DNA from: Saturnia japonica
Taxonomy: Eukaryota; Arthropoda; Insecta; Lepidoptera; Saturniidae
Assembly: GCA_033032175.1 (NCBI GenBank)
Contig: CM065304.1
Span: 15,128,001-15,192,000, forward strand
Reading direction: 5' to 3'
Length of the DNA: 64,000 bases
In this document: positions 1 through 10,740 of the stretch, in pieces
Layout of the letters: every line of letters starts with the position of its first letter
Numbering within the stretch: position 1 is the stretch's first letter
Translations under genes and position numbers: made by a program
The notes under the pieces: generated by a model
Seen by the model: the letters and a program-made list of their open reading frames with translations, nothing else
What the model was told of the DNA's origin: nothing
Databases searched by the model: none

Positions 1-1212
1 TTTTATTTTAGCAAAATATTTGGTAATATATCTGTGAATACATGTATCAATACTCTTAGGTGATTACTTACCTACGTAAGCACGTTATTGTTCATCAAGT
101 GACGTATGAGTTTCTAAACATTGTCTTCGTTATCTGCCAAGTAAAACTGCGTCTAATTATCCGCATCTTCTTGTAGAAAATACTTTGTGCGATACATCTG
201 TTGCATGCAGCACATGCTTATGTCGAAGTTTAACTTTAACCTATCACCGAGTTACTTATACAGTATTTAATACGTGCATGCATGATATGCAAAAGAGTAT
301 TTGACTAAAATCGTTGTATGTAATATAATTATTATTACTATTATGTTATACTTCTTTAAAATTTATAGTTGTCTGCCATAGATTAGGAATAAGTAAATTG
401 ATCTTTTGTATTCATAATAAAAAATAAATCATTTTAGTTATAGTTGAATAGGGTGTGAATTTACATGCAAAAAGCTAAGCGCAATTTCACGAGCCTAATG
501 GTTAGACTTCAGATTGTTCGAATTATGTCGCATGTTTAATTATAAGCCCAATATTATCCAATTAATGTTTTTTATTAATAAGTTATGAGCAGTAACATTA
601 AAAAATGATATAATTCTTACTTATTGTTGTATTTGTTGTCATTAGCTGGTTTGTCATTTTGTACAATATTTTCATACCGTACACACCGTAGCATTCATTC
701 TAAGTATTTCACTATTTGTCGTAAGTATTTTCTAAGAAAACAATAATAAATTGTCGACATTATGACGTTTAATTGTTTCGGCTATAAGTTATTCTATAGA
801 AGGTATTGCTAACCAAGATTAGTAATGCTGTACAGGGGATCCCAGGACCTCTGATTTACATGAACATACCTATTTCTATACAATTATAATCGTCTTTTGT
901 TTTGTGATATGAGTGGCATAGCAGTAACTTCGTTCTCGATTTGGATAATGTTAGGAACCTTCGATGTGTCAATGTTTTCAACAACCAACCATAAAGCATC
1001 GTTATCATTAATATCATTTATCAAACAAAGACCATCTCCCATTTACGTCTACTTACAATGCTTTAAGGAAGTATCGTCTTGATAAGTAAAACCTCTTGTT
1101 TCTTTTTATATAATTGCTTGTGTTGGTTAGTAGTTTTGTATGAAGAAAATATATACCAAAGGGCCACATAAGCGTTTAAATGAGTATACCTTGACACTGC
1201 GGCAATATTTTT
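1..1212. other. AT-rich DNA, no gene seen
   Basis: No coding region, tRNA-like box or inverted repeat was recognised here. The short open frame near 900-1080 has no recognisable motif and lies in AT-rich sequence, so I treat it as chance. Confidence 0.5.
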
Positions 1213-1221
1213 TTTTTATAT

Positions 1222-1380
1222 CTGGCTACACTGTTAGCTTTAGGGGGCCCTGGAGCCTTAAATGGCTTTTACAGCTTCACCGTGGCTTAGAGGCGAGCGC
1301 TTAAGATACTCAGCCGCGAAAGCGTGGCAACATGCTCAAGGGAGCCAAAGTGACCGAACCTCGGCTTGGGCTGTTACCGT
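1222..1380 (+). repeat. Dispersed GC-rich repeat X, copy 1
   Basis: A GC-rich block of about 160 bp in AT-rich surroundings. It matches the reverse complement of 5165-5330 along most of its length (shared words include 'ctgttagc', 'acagcttcacc', 'cgagcgcttaag', 'actcagcc', 'gcgaaagcgtg'). A truncated third copy lies near 42671-42745. Three copies in one window make it an interspersed repeat. I do not recognise the family: there are no convincing Pol III A/B boxes and no coding frame. Confidence 0.6.
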
Positions 1381-1715
1381 AGTTGCAATTAAGTCGTGAA
1401 TTGGTTAATTTCCCTATCCATGGAAATTCGAGCTAACTAACTATGCATATATACATGTTTATGCTTCCTGGGACGAAGAAAGAAACATGCGCATATGTAT
1501 ATGGTGATTTGTCAATTTTTGTCTAACTAGTACAAAAAAAGAGAAAAAAAGGTCCCCTACAGAAGCCATGTACTTGTGCGGTGTGCACGAGTTTGGCGTG
1601 CAGCAATGTCTGTAATGGTGTATGTTGGTTGCTAGTGAATGCAAGTACAGTGTATGTGTATCGCGCGAGTAGCTGCTAGACTCTAGGGCTCAACACCAAA
1701 GGAACGAACTTAGAC

Positions 1716-2640
1716 TTGAGTTACCGCAAGAGAGGGTGTATGTCTGGACGAAAAGCCCATGAGCTGTTTCAAGTGCATGGGCTTGGGCCACACTCGCCAG
1801 ATGTGCGAGTCTACAGCCGATCGGGGCGTCCTGTGTTACAGATGCGGGCGCCCAGACCATACGGCGGCAAACTGTGCAGCTATGAAGCTGCACTGTGCCG
1901 TATGCGCCGATGCTGATAGATCAGCTGACCGCTTTATGGGGAAAGGGGGAGTCGGCTAACTGCAAGCCTCCCACCATCAAGGGGATGTTCCAATGAGTCC
2001 ATACTGGCAGATCTAAGTCGGAGGCAGTTGATATGGCGCAGTAACGCAGTACGACCATATCAACTACCTCCAGACGAACCGAAACCACTCCGCCACTACA
2101 CAAGATCTGTTTGTGTTGGATAGCGCCGTAGAGATCGTGAGTGGATTGATTTTTCCTCTCCTTCAAAGAGAGAGAGTTTGAGTTCATGGAGGCCGCTTGG
2201 GAAGAGTGTATAGTAGTAGGTGTTTACTTCTCCTCAAACCCACCCCTGATCAAATTAGAGAGGTTCCTCAATATGTGACCAGTGTTTGGGCGGCTGTCGC
2301 CGCTCCCTTTTATTATACTAGGTGACCTAATCGCCTAATAGCAGGCGTGAGGGTGGCGTCCACGGACCCACGAGGGACTACTGTTCAGAAGTGGACTACG
2401 AAAATGGGACTGTCCCTCCGCAACCAGAGAATGGCGTTTACGTGCATGCGACCGAATGGTGAGTCCGTGGTGGACATATCGTTCGCCACGCCATCTGTCG
2501 CACGCCGTGTCCAAGGTTAGCAGGTTCTGGAGGAAGTGGAGACCTTATCAGATCGTAAGTACAAAAGATTTAAGGTCTCCGCCTCTCCAGAGTTGGTAGC
2601 AGCCCGCCCTCGGAGCTTTGTGACGTTTCCCTAAGAACTC
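1716..2640 (+). mobile_element. Decayed R1-type non-LTR retrotransposon fragment
   Basis: The relic keeps the end of ORF1 and part of the ORF2 endonuclease. At 1759-1959 a frame carries two CCHC zinc knuckles, CFKCMGLGHTRQMC and CYRCGRPDHTAANC (C-x2-C-x4-H-x4-C), followed by the start of a third (C-x2-C). Such knuckle sets are typical of R1-clade ORF1 proteins. Further on, frames around 2205-2270 read VGVYFSSNPP, and 2400-2590 reads in pieces ..FTCMRPNGESVVDISFATPSVARR.. then VLEEVETLSD, which fits the C-terminal half of an R1-type APE endonuclease. Stops and frameshifts interrupt all of it. The reverse transcriptase is absent and the copy is dead. GC content is well above the flanks. Confidence 0.7.
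1759..1959 (+). pseudogene. R1-type ORF1 (gag-like) zinc-knuckle fragment
   Basis: An open frame of 66 codons that contains the C-terminal nucleic-acid-binding part of a LINE ORF1 protein. Two complete CCHC knuckles lie at residues 3-16 and 25-38, and a partial C-x2-C follows at about residues 47-50. In intact R1-clade elements this region binds the element RNA in the ribonucleoprotein. Here the frame has no upstream coding part and ends at a stop before the third knuckle is complete, so it is a fragment and not a gene. The overlapping frame from 1716 is a shadow. Confidence 0.7.
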
Positions 2641-2649
2641 GAACTTCTA

Positions 2650-3690
2650 TATGGTGTATATCTTCGAAGATACACCAGAGAACTCTTCAAAATAATTGAA
2701 GTTGGTTTTCTTTTTTGGTAAAAATTGTCTTGTAGTATTATTAACTTATATTTATACACGTGACGTCACGAAGGCTGTGCGAAGCCTCGTCCCCCAGCCC
2801 CCCACTTCAAACGGTGACATACTTTATTGAACCTCACCCTCACTTTAACGTGTGGCATAATTTATGGATGGCACGACGACACGACTGTACTATTTTTAAT
2901 TTTAATTAAAAATACATTCAATCTCTTACAATTTCTGACATTAGCTAAGCTCAGAAGCAGAACGAAAAGGCAGAATCAAAAACGACGAAAAATATAAATT
3001 TATACTATAAATACGTAAGTAAGTATAGTAAGGTGAGAATTCGATACGTACACTATAAACATAGTTAGGTAGGTACCTAAGTAGGTACTTACATCATAAT
3101 GATAAATAAATAATCTCATTACTGACATATGTAAGTAGTTTTAATGTAGGTACTAGTTACGAATGCACTAGCACTATAATAATATATTATAATTGATGGA
3201 TAAAACATGTTTACATGTATTAAAATGATGGTGGAAACAACACAAAGGTTTAAATCTTCCTTAAGATACCTACCTACCGTACCTACTGTAGATATGTTCA
3301 TCTATTTGTGTGTGTGGTGCAGTGTTTGCGTAATCTTTGGTAATCTTCTTGTGTAATATGCTGTTGTCTGGGTTTGCAAGAAACATAAAAAATTAATTGT
3401 TATCATCATATCATCATCACATCACGGTGACCATCACCTTATCACGGCGAAAACCACTAGGCAGATGAATATTCACTGATTCGCTGGTTGATACTTGAAC
3501 TGGACTTGTGGGACGTAGGTACTATTACCCATGGTGGCCGCTAACAATCGCGCGCAAGAGTCCAACCACTACTTTTTCACTATTAACAATGCATTATGCG
3601 CTTAGACAACTTACTTAAATATTTCAACTAATTTCAATAATGTGATGGATATTATTTAATAAACAAAGTTGTTCTAACGTTTTCAATATA
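2650..3690. other. AT-rich DNA, no gene seen
   Basis: Apart from a short GC-richer patch around 2760-2830, nothing is recognisable. Runs of 'taggtacct' near 3060-3130 and 3270-3290 are low complexity. Confidence 0.4.
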
Positions 3691-3695
3691 TAATA

Positions 3696-4978
3696 TTGGT
3701 GTACAAATAAGTTTCCGCCGTTTTTTAACACAAATTAAATATTTATTAAAGAAGAACGGTAATATAAATTTATTTAAAATATTGCCCATCACTTGCAACC
3801 ACTTTTTCCCATCTCTCAGGCAGCATTTGAATCCCACGTCTGAAGAACCCCTTGTCTTTTGAGGCTATCCACGAATCAACCCAATTTTTGGTATCCTCAT
3901 AAGATGTGAACTGCTGCGCCGTCAGAGCATGTGCCATGGACCGGAACAGGTGATAATCGGACGGTGCAATGTCTGGTGAATACGGCGGGTGGGGTAACAC
4001 TTCCCAATCAAGTGTTTCCAAGTACTTTTTCACGGGAGCCGCAACATGTGGACGAGCATTGTCATGCAGAAGAATAATTTTTTCGTGTCTAGAATAGTAT
4101 TGAGGGCGTTTTTCCTTCCGAGCTCGGCTCAATCTCATCAATTGCATTCGATAGAGGGCTCCAGTAATTGTTTCGGTCGGATTAAGCAACTCATAATACA
4201 CTACACCTAGCTGATCCCACCAAATACACAGCATAAGTTTTTTTCCGTGAATATTCGGTTTTACTGTTGATGTTGACGCGTGGCCAGGTAATCCCCATGA
4301 TTTTCTTCTTTTTGGATTGTCATAATGTATCCACTTCTCATCACCAGTTACGATACGATGTAAAAAACCCTTTTTTTATGTCTAGCTAGCAACATTTCAC
4401 TTAAGCATAATCGACGTTCAATATCTCTCGGCTTTAATTCGTACGGAACCCAATTTCCTTGTTTATGAATCATTCCTAATGATTTTAAACGATGTGAGAC
4501 TGCTTGCTGAGTTACTTCTAATGTTAGAGCAAGTTTTTTTTGTGTTTGAGATGAATCTTCCTCCAATAATTCCCCCAATTCTGCATCCTCGTAAATTTTT
4601 GGCCTTCCACTGCGATCTTTGTCTTCTACGTCGAAATCACCGTTTTTAAACTTTTGAAACCACTCTCGACACGTTCTCTCACTCAAAGCACCCTCACCAT
4701 ATGCTTCTACGAGCAATTGATGCGCCTCAGCAACAGATTTCTTTAAATTAAAGAAGTAAACTAATATTTCCCGCAAATGACGCTTACTTGGCTCAAATTT
4801 TGACATTTTCAACTTATAAAAATTATATTTTACCAATATAAAATCAATGATATTAATAGGTTATGTTGTTCTTGAATGTCCAAACTATTTTTTAAGCCGG
4901 TTATCATCTGCGAAAGCTAACCGCAACTCCGTGCCGCGCCATCTACAATAAAACGGCGGAAACTTATTTGTACTCCTA
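3696..4978 (-). mobile_element. Full-length Mos1-type mariner element (about 1.28 kb)
   Basis: The ends are inverted repeats: the left starts 'ttggtgtacaaataagtttc' and the right, read in reverse, 'taggagtacaaataagtttc'. The match continues through 'cgccgttt', giving about 28 bp with two mismatches near the tips. TA dinucleotides flank both ends (3694-3695 and 4979-4980), the expected target duplication. Between the ends lies one transposase gene on the minus strand, filling the element. Total length and TIR type fit the mariner family, and the 'ggtgtacaa' tip resembles that of Mos1. Both TIRs are well preserved, so the copy is fairly young or could be mobilised in trans. Confidence 0.92.
3770..4806 (-). 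pseudogene. Mariner transposase, one frameshift
   Basis: Encodes a D,D34D cut-and-paste transposase, the enzyme that binds the TIRs and moves the element at TA sites. The N-terminal half (start MSKFEPSKR at 4806; an alternative Met lies ten codons upstream) carries the paired helix-turn-helix region and the conserved WVPYEL motif. The C-terminal half has TGDEKW (first Asp), HDNARPH (second Asp) and YSPDIAPSDYHLF (third Asp), with exactly 34 residues between Asp 2 and Asp 3. The frame is lost at an A-run (T-run on the plus strand, about 4370-4376), where seven A's are present. One more would join both halves at 345 codons, the length I know for Mos1. I see no other stop. The second half is open from before 4234. 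Confidence 0.9.
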
Positions 4979-5011
4979 TATAGTAATAGCACTATTTTAT
5001 AATATAATAAA

Positions 5012-5500
5012 AGCTGTGCCCCGCGGATCTCCCGCGTTAAATTTATTCATCCAACACTACAACGCGCCACCTGTGCCTCGCCGCCGCCAACGCACTCGTC
5101 CCTATCCTTGTTTTCACTTTCATACTTGCCTACAGCTTGCCAGATTACATGACATTTATGTCGGCAACAGCACAGGTCGAGGTCCGAGCACTTTGGAAGA
5201 CTTGCGCGCATGTTGCTCACGCTTTCGTGGCTGAGTGACTTAAGCGCTCGTCCCCAAGCCCGGTGAAGCTGTCAAAGCCATCAGCGGATCTATTTGTTCA
5301 GGGCCCCTAAGGCTAACAGTATAGTCAGTCAGAGAAATTACGTTTATGGGTTACTGTTTCAATCCTTAGGGGTTATGCCGTGAAGTCATGTAGCCTTCCT
5401 TATTAAATAGGCTATAAAACGGAAAAATCATTTCCAGAGATTAATTAGCGCGTTCAAAGAAACAGAAAGAAGAACAAACTCATGAACTTTTATAAGTACC
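5012..5500 (-). mobile_element. Helitron-like repeat, copy H1, interrupted
   Basis: Starts 'agctgtgccccgcgg', the reverse of the 'ccgcgg..cagct' terminus shared by the other Helitron-like copies. It matches 55144-55460 at both ends: the first part by 'ttaaatttattc..gccgccaacgca..gccagatt', the last part by 'gtgaagtca.gtagcc' and 'aaataggctataaa'. The middle (about 5160-5335) is occupied by repeat X in reverse orientation, so X appears to be inserted in it. It lies 33 bp from the mariner end. Confidence 0.5.
5165..5330 (-). repeat. Dispersed GC-rich repeat X, copy 2
   Basis: Reverse complement of the repeat at 1222-1380, clearly similar over about 160 bp with small indels. It sits inside Helitron-like copy H1, which is continuous on either side when compared with 55144-55460. 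Family not recognised. Confidence 0.6.
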
Positions 5501-6330
5501 TACCAGTATAACAGTTAAGATTTTGGAAAATGTTAAGTTGCTACAGTTTTCATTAAAAATGATAGTGACCAAGGACAGTTAACTTACTAAGTTAACATGC
5601 TGTAACTCGCATTACTCATTGTTTTAGAAATATTGAATATTCACCAACCTTAAAGATATCTAAATATATTGTAAATCCCAAAATATTCTATCATCAGTGA
5701 AATATAAAAATATATTTTTCAAATTACTTGTCATGATTTCGTAGATTTTCTTTTATTTTATCAGTGGCTTTGCTTGCGTAAAATAACTGTCTTTGGTCAA
5801 ATTTAAACAGTTTCATTTCTCACATAAAATATCTAACTATAAATATCAATGTGTGCTTTTAAAATTTACAACGCTACAGCTCAAAACATGAATTATCTAC
5901 TTAACATTAGTTTTTTTTTTAAATACATGCCTTTAACAGAAAATACTTATTGTCCAAATATTATATTAAAAACTGGCGGTCATTTCAGTTCTATTTTGGC
6001 CTCTCTTCAACCAGGACAATATTGTAGGTACTGCTTATTATATTTGATATTCAATTACGTATATATATAGTAATGGTGTATAGTATATATAAGTATATAT
6101 ATATATATATATAATTTCACTAGTAACCGCCCATGACTTCTTACGCGTTAATTAAAAAGTAATAAAAATAAAATAGCTAATAACTATTTATTTGTATGTA
6201 TGTATCTGTTTATCAGTGAAAGAATTTTTTGAATCGAATCAGTAGTTACTAGTACTGAGCCAGTCCCAGGGACTACATTCTATAATACATCCATACTCTT
6301 ACACATACAATAATAATCATACTACAACAT
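5501..6330. other. AT-rich DNA, no gene seen
   Basis: Nothing recognisable apart from a pure (AT)n run at about 6094-6113. Confidence 0.4.
6094..6113. repeat. (AT)n microsatellite
   Basis: A 20-bp uninterrupted AT dinucleotide run within a longer AT-rich stretch. Confidence 0.8.
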
Positions 6331-6545
6331 TATAAATGGGAAAGTTTATATGTTTGGATATTTGTTACCCAATCAATGATACAAAAACGGCTGAACGGAT
6401 TTGGATGAAATTTGGTTTGGTGATTAACACATAGGATACTTTTTATCCCGGTAAGTTATATATTTTTCATTTCACTCTGAAGTCCACGCAGATGAAGTTG
6501 CATGCAGAAAATAGTAATATTATAACTTTAAAGTACAGGAAAATA
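6330..6545. repeat. Degraded dispersed repeat
   Basis: Contains 'ggctgaacggatttggatgaaatttgg' in two overlapping pieces, followed by 'ataggatactttttatcccgg' and 'ccacgcagatgaagttgc'. From memory this run of motifs is common in interspersed repeats of moths. Here it is a single degraded copy with no clear ends, and its class is uncertain. Confidence 0.4.
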
Positions 6546-6829
6546 TAATACATAAACAGAAAAATTTAACCGTATTATTGGTGACGTGTATATGATATTC
6601 ATCTAGCTGCCGCGTGCCGTACGGCCTTCAGGTAAAAATCAATAATTTTTTTACACAATATAAAAAAAAAACTTTCATTTATAAATTATCGTACTAAACG
6701 GTAAATAATAAGTTTTAATAAATAAAGTTACAGGGGTTACCGGGCCCTTGGTTACTGATCAGAGTCGCAGGCAGTAAAATACAAAATAAAACTTACATAC
6801 AATTAGAACTTAATTGTTTTAAATTATAA

Positions 6830-7060
6830 TACCAGCTATTTTCGCGACTTCGTCCATGTGGTATATTTTGTGTATGAAAAACAGAAACTAATTAAAAACC
6901 CTCACCCTACGGTATTTGACCCGTATAAGCTTTGACAATGCCCAACTAAAACCAAAAAAAATCGTGAATCGTCGCTAACTTTCTCGGCGTTTAGTTTCTA
7001 TGCCTACTCGATGTTTTAATCGAGGTGATAAGCCCTATACATGTAAACTGCGATGTTTAC
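6830..7060 (-). repeat. Possible degraded Helitron-like end
   Basis: The words 'accagctattttcgcgacttcgtcc' (in two pieces) resemble the 'ctagctggtaccagcgacttcgtc' start at 44969, a degenerate form of the shared terminus. The remainder does not align clearly with other copies. Confidence 0.25.
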
Positions 7061-8240
7061 ACAAACATGTGCCGCGGTTGTTTACGACGTGAACATTATT
7101 TCGAAGTTTGTAGTTGCTTCGAGATATTTCGGGAACAGGATTCTTCTATCTTTTTAATCGGGTTGTAACAGGTCGTAACATAATGTACATAACTTAAACG
7201 CAATGTATATACCATACTTTGTCCATACGTGTAAAAATTTGTTCTAAATGCAACTTCTGAGTATAAACAAAAATCATACCAAACATTAAATTCGGTCTAG
7301 TGGTTTTTACGTGATTGGCGTACAAACATCCAGGCAGACAGACTAAAATTTTTAAAACAATCAAAAAGTGTTTTGTCCATAACTCTTTAGTCTTTTATTT
7401 TAAGTATAGATTTCTTTAAAATCTTGAGGCTTCACTTTAAATAGAATGACTGTTTACGCTTTAAGCTTTTAAGGAAATATTTAAAATTGAAAAACTAAGT
7501 TTATGTAAATTTCATTTAATATTTACTGCCTGCGCCTGTTCTCCGTGACCAAATATATGTTATAAAACTCAAAGTCTCTGTCTGTCAGTTAATGTTCTTT
7601 TGACGTGAAAACCAACTATCCGATAAATATGCTCTATTAATTCATAGCTATGGTATCTGGCTAGGTTATAAGATATATTTTGTTAGTTAAAGTAACATAA
7701 GAAATAAGCAGTAACGATAATGGTATATCATTCCTGAAAAAAGACACCTTTGGAGCGTTTAAATGACTTGCGCTGAAGTAAATCATAAGATACACATCAA
7801 ATTAATCTACTATATATTGTTGTTCTTAAAAATACCTACAGAAAAGTCGACCATAGCATATATATATCTTCTAAGGATAACCCACGATAAGCATTTTAAT
7901 GTGAAACATCTAATGCGGCGAGTCAGAGCGGCTAGTGTTGTTGTGACGGTGCACCGTGGTTCAGGGTTTGAAAAATAAGTATCTAGACGTCGAATTTCGG
8001 AATTTCTATCTCGCACAGTGGCTAAGGGTTCGAAAAATAGGCACATATACATGGATAGACCACCATACACATATTAGTAAAGTAAACCCCTTCCGCGCAG
8101 TGGTAAGGGGTCCCAACCACCATACACACTGTAATAAAATTCTTTTAATTAACCATACTTTCATTCGCATTTTCTTTATAAACTAGTTTTGATGTTTCAC
8201 ATCTGCCAGGCGTCCCGCGATGACAATTTTTTTTTTTCCC
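7060..8240. other. AT-rich DNA, no gene seen
   Basis: No motif recognised. Overlapping short frames around 7760-8190 on both strands lack any family signature. Confidence 0.4.
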
Positions 8241-8244
8241 TCTA

Positions 8245-8328
8245 AAATAACCGGGGTATGTTATTCACGTGTGCGCTTGATCGACGGCATTTTGTAGTCC
8301 ACGCGAGTGGAGCCGCGGGTACAGCTAA
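8245..8328 (+). repeat. Helitron-like 3' end fragment
   Basis: About 80 bp matching the terminal part of the Helitron-like copies (for example the reverse of 54171-54255). Shared words are 'aaccggg', 'gatcgacggcatt', 'gagccgcgggtacagcta'. It reads in the forward direction and ends in CTAA, one form of the Helitron CTRR end. Only the 3' end is present. Confidence 0.5.
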
Positions 8329-9235
8329 TAATCTATATGTTGCAGGGACATGATAAAAACAAAGATTTGATCAAATTTCCAAGCTAGGTGATCAATTCAC
8401 GGAAAATGTAAAGAAAAATATTTGATTATTTAATATATGTATTGATAATTTTTGTACCATACTTCTTCAATATTATTAGTAGATATCTGGGGCTCGCCGA
8501 CCGCTACCGCGACAGCGAATCATACCTAACCTAAACCAGCCACATCTTCCGTTAATTGATTATCTGGTTTAAGGACATGATCAATGTTCCGTTTTTATCA
8601 TCTTCATGAGACATAAATACTATATACTATATATATATAAACTATGCTTACTTATCCATTAAGTATCTCTATCTATTACTTCTCTAATGTATTTATTTTA
8701 CATGGTAACGACATATCTATTTTAATTCCTCATCAACATTAATGATTTGAATATCATTTTAACGCTTATGTTCTATACGGTTAACAAATGATAGATAATA
8801 GTTTAATAACAAACTATTTAACTACCACGAGAGCCGTTAGATTGTTTACATTAAATAATATTGCGAAATATTCACAATTAATTTTATTTCATTTCTTTAT
8901 GGTTATTTACTACCAGTCTTAAGCCGAAGGGGATATCTTATTTCGCTTGGCTCTTAAATTAATTATGTTTATTTGGAACCCTTAAATCACGATGCAACCC
9001 AAATGAAATACAGACCAGGCCTGTAGATAACAGTTCCTAATTATCCTAACAGACCTTTATTGAAAAAAAAAGATTAAGGTTATTTGCCATCAAGAAGTTC
9101 TAGTGTCGAGCGCCCGGCTCCATCTTCAAACCCTTATCATCGTGTGTAATGGATGATACTCATGAGAATAAAACAAACGCCCAAATTAGTTTGTCCTACC
9201 ATTTATCATCTGGGAGTTAAAGTGACGATCGTCTG
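8329..9235. other. AT-rich DNA, no gene seen
   Basis: No coding or structural signal recognised. Confidence 0.4.
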
Positions 9236-9244
9236 GCTTTAATA

Positions 9245-9425
9245 GTTGTAGTGACATCTACATAGCGACACACAGCGACATCTATCGAGCCACATACGAC
9301 GCATCCTACATCGCGCTATAGAAATTAACTCTTCAATTGAGTATGTACACAAGAACCCGACTACAACCGTGGGGCAGCTGCCCGCCAGACATAACACACG
9401 TCTGGTCGGAGGATCCTCCCTTTGC
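9245..9425 (+). repeat. Dispersed repeat Y, copy 1
   Basis: Matches 20841-20995 closely. Shared words include 'gcgacatct', 'catcctacatcgcg', 'gaaattaactc', 'caattgagtat', 'caagaacccgac', 'gggcagctgcccgcc' and 'gtctggtcggaggatcctcc'. It contains the palindrome GGGCAGCTGCCC. After about 9425 the two copies diverge. It could be part of an LTR or a LINE leader, but I see no primer-binding site or coding region to decide. Confidence 0.65.
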
Positions 9426-9775
9426 AATAGTTCTCTACACTTGTGACCCCGACGTGATCGTCAGCGCAACCTTCTTCGCACAGCTACATCGTGACGTCAT
9501 CATCACTTCCACGAGCTTTCGAGCAGCGAGTCATACAGCCAGCCAGCATCCACGGCTATCCTGACCACCAGCATGCAGCGGACGCGCATTCCTGGTCATC
9601 ACCCACAGCCTTCTCAGCGATCTTGGCACAGCACACTGCACTTCGGCCGGTCAGCAAGCAGAGACGCACTTCTCTCCTGGTCGACGCAGCAGCCAGTCAC
9701 TACGCAGCACTGCAACACTCCGACTCACTGGAGCATTCTTGCAGCATCACCCCGACTCACTGGGCCCTGTTTAAA
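9426..9775 (+). other. GC-richer stretch of unknown origin
   Basis: GC-rich relative to its flanks, with long overlapping open frames in two phases (9491-9943 and 9573-9797). The translations are low-complexity (Ser, Ala, His, Gln rich) and show no family motif. It lies between repeat Y and the RTE relic and is probably part of one of those elements. Confidence 0.35.
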
Positions 9776-10740
9776 AACGCTGCCAGCATTGACCTGAAGT
9801 GCGAAGGTGCTTTTCTTAAAAAAGACGATAATACTCTGCTGAAATATTATATGCCATTTCTGAGCAATGTTTACAAGAAGGTGTCGATAATTATTATTAT
9901 TTTTTTTTTATATGAGGACAGAATTTCACACACGGCCATTTAATTCCAAATTAAGCAAAGCTTGTAATATGGTAACTAAACAGCTGATATACATACATAT
10001 ATAGATATTTAACACCCAGACACACACAACTGACATTTACGCTCATCACACAAAGTCAGTCATGGGCGGGGATCGAACCCGCGACCTCTGGGCTCAATAG
10101 TAGCGTTTACTACCACTGCGCCACGCATAAGTTTGATGATTTCAAGCCTCGTGAACAAGACTGCTTCAGAAAAGACTTCAGTACCGTAGACCACCAACAT
10201 AAGCTATGGTAAGTTATACAGAAGACCGAAGAGTGTACCTCTTTGCTTAGCATTAGTGGACTATTAAAAAAACCTTCGATTCGGTCAAAACTTTGTATGA
10301 AAATGCCAATATGTCAGTCTGACTATGGGACCAGACTTTAAAACCTATTCTTTTGCATTGGTGCATTGCAGTGGTCACCGCAGCACTGAGAGATATTTTC
10401 AAGGTTCTGAAAAGGGAAGGGTTACGCATCAAAATTAACGGCGAGTAAATCACTCACCTATGGTTTACCGACGATTTAGTAATCATAGCTTAGACCACAA
10501 AAGATTTCAGTGCAATGCTTGAACGTAGATTATGAAAAACATATCATAAAATAAACATGGCCAAACGAAGGTAATGTCGAACGTTCAACTTCCGTACAGT
10601 TATTATTGACTATGTTTATCTGGGACAAACTGTCCTGTTAGGGACGTCCAACTTCGATACAGAGTTTAATTGTCGAAACAAACTTGACTGGGCAGATTTT
10701 TTGGAATACAGGCGTGATGGTATGTTATGCTAAAATATTA
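9775..10740 (+). mobile_element. RTE-type LINE relic, interrupted by a SINE
   Basis: Matches the reverse complement of 36850-37935. The part before the SINE ('gcgaaggtgcttttc..') and the part after it ('tttgatgatttc..ctcagtaccgtagacc..') are continuous in that second copy. Broken translation after the SINE gives FRKDFSTVDH, then QVIQKTEE (one stop inside) and later a strongly frameshifted DYKKAFDSVE-like stretch, which is the RT domain start of RTE-like elements. Many stops and indels: a dead fossil. Confidence 0.65.
9889..10132 (-). mobile_element. tRNA-derived SINE
   Basis: On the minus strand it starts near 10130 with a Pol III A box TGGCGCAGTGG (10113-10123) and a B box GGTTCGATCC (10070-10079), spaced as in a tRNA gene. 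A tRNA-unrelated body follows, and a 3' tail of A's and AAT repeats lies at 9889-9910. The body words 'gtgtgtctgggtg' and 'atggccgtgtgtgaaatt' fit my memory of lepidopteran SINEs. It is inserted within the RTE relic. No clear target duplication was found. Confidence 0.8.

Noticed and set aside
6094..6113. AT repeat as a promoter or origin
   Set aside because: A plain dinucleotide microsatellite with no supporting sites.
9491..9943. 150-codon open frame as a host protein
   Set aside because: Two overlapping phases are open at once, the composition is low-complexity, and its 3' part runs into the RTE relic and SINE.
10060..10132. Possible functional tRNA gene (A and B boxes present)
   Set aside because: The sequence continues into a SINE body with an A-rich tail, lies inside a LINE relic, and I could not fold a full cloverleaf. 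It is a SINE head.
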